From Bacillota bacterium (lineage in GTDB: Bacteria; Bacillota; Clostridia; Lachnospirales; Bianqueaceae), in the NCBI GenBank assembly GCA_017474705.1, contig JAFVHC010000002.1, forward strand, positions 1 to 5,972: a DNA stretch of 5,972 bases, written 5' to 3'. The position numbers were made by a program, and so were the translations under genes. A model generated the notes under the pieces. The model saw nothing but the letters and a program-made list of their open reading frames with translations, had not been told where the DNA came from and did not search any database. This document shows, piece after piece, positions 5,688 to 5,972 of this stretch (the stretch's first letter is position 1; every line of letters starts with the position of its first letter).

Positions 5688-5972
5688 ATGAAATCAAAAG
5701 ACCTGGCGCAGCTGTTGGGTGTGTCGCCCGCGACGATCTCTCTGCTGCTGAATCATAAACCGGGCCTGAGCCAGACGCTTCGTGACCGTCTGACCGATCA
5801 GATCATCGAACTGGGCTATGGCGATATGCTGACAGAGCGTTCCGGCGCGGCCAAGAAAAAGAGCCGTCAACCGATGGAGGACAGGTCCCGCCCATCGATC
5901 GTATACCTTTCCTACCGCAGCAAAGGCAGCGAGTGGGAGGATATGTATGCCTTTTATTCCGGCGTCCAGGAA
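5688..5972 (+). CDS. LacI-family transcriptional regulator (N-terminal part, cut by the window edge)
   Basis: Ninety-five residues are visible, beginning MKSKDLAQLLGVSPATISLLLNHKPGLS. This is a LacI-type HTH, with recognition helix around SPATISLLLNHK (13-24) and the usual helix-three end LRDRLTDQIIELGY (31-44). The domain starts very close to the N-terminus. The hinge that normally follows, an (R/K)PN..A(R/K) helix fitting the minor groove, is not recognisable. Instead there is a polar, Lys/Arg-rich stretch (about 46-68) before the first strand of the sensor domain (PSIVYLSY, 69-76). AGAGGA (5675-5680) with a 7-nt spacer supports the start. LacI proteins usually bind sugars and repress sugar-use genes; its targets lie beyond the window, or may include its own promoter, which overlaps an inverted repeat. 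The ligand cannot be told. Confidence 0.85.
   Translation, partial: MKSKDLAQLLGVSPATISLLLNHKPGLSQTLRDRLTDQIIELGYGDMLTERSGAAKKKSRQPMEDRSRPSIVYLSYRSKGSEWEDMYAFYSGVQE

Noticed and set aside
5600..5690. Rho-independent terminator after glmS
   Set aside because: The only hairpin there is AT-rich at its top and followed by TCTTCTTATG rather than a T-run; its right arm holds the next gene's ribosome site. It is listed as an inverted repeat instead.
1..5972. Mobile elements, CRISPR arrays, tRNA or rRNA genes
   Set aside because: No transposase or integrase motifs, no regularly spaced repeats with spacers, and no cloverleaf or rRNA-like sequence were seen on either strand.

Overview
The window reads as chromosomal DNA of a Bacillota (Firmicutes) bacterium. 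It has strong AAGGAGGT-type ribosome binding sites, near-consensus housekeeping promoters, an XRE-type helix-turn-helix (HTH) of the kind common in gut Clostridia and Erysipelotrichia, and an FtsX-like ABC exporter typical of those groups. Base composition is fairly GC-rich by eye and ATC/CTG/GGC codons dominate. An Erysipelotrichaceae-like host is my best guess, at low confidence.

Layout. Positions 1-1203 (minus strand) hold an ABC export operon: an ATP-binding subunit (526-1203), then the N-terminal part of an FtsX/MacB-like permease that runs off the left edge. Positions 1204-1480 are a dense divergent control region. It contains an array of TGTCA/TGACA half-sites spaced about 11 bp, a Pho-box-like promoter for the ABC operon, a consensus promoter (TTGACA-N18-TATAAT) for the rightward operon, and a leader of about 134 nt with mutually exclusive hairpins. 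Positions 1481-5599 (plus strand) are a tight three-gene amino-sugar operon with 8-bp and 16-bp overlaps: an HTH-GlmM fusion, a stand-alone GlmU-type acetyltransferase, and GlmS. After an 88-bp gap holding a promoter and a large inverted repeat, a LacI-family regulator starts at 5688 and runs off the right edge.

How the genes work together. GlmS makes glucosamine-6-phosphate from fructose-6-phosphate and glutamine. GlmM converts it to glucosamine-1-phosphate. The left-handed beta-helix protein, which keeps the GlmU acetyltransferase residues, would make N-acetylglucosamine-1-phosphate. Only the uridylyltransferase step to UDP-GlcNAc, the peptidoglycan precursor, is missing here. Gene order is the reverse of the first two steps.

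The most unusual point is the first gene of the operon. It encodes a DNA-binding domain fused to a complete GlmM, and inside it, exactly where a normal GlmM would begin, is a strong Shine-Dalgarno sequence followed by an in-frame GTG. One gene may therefore make both a DNA-binding GlmM and a free GlmM. This could be a self-sensing 'trigger enzyme' circuit for cell-wall amino-sugar supply, which is inference and untested.
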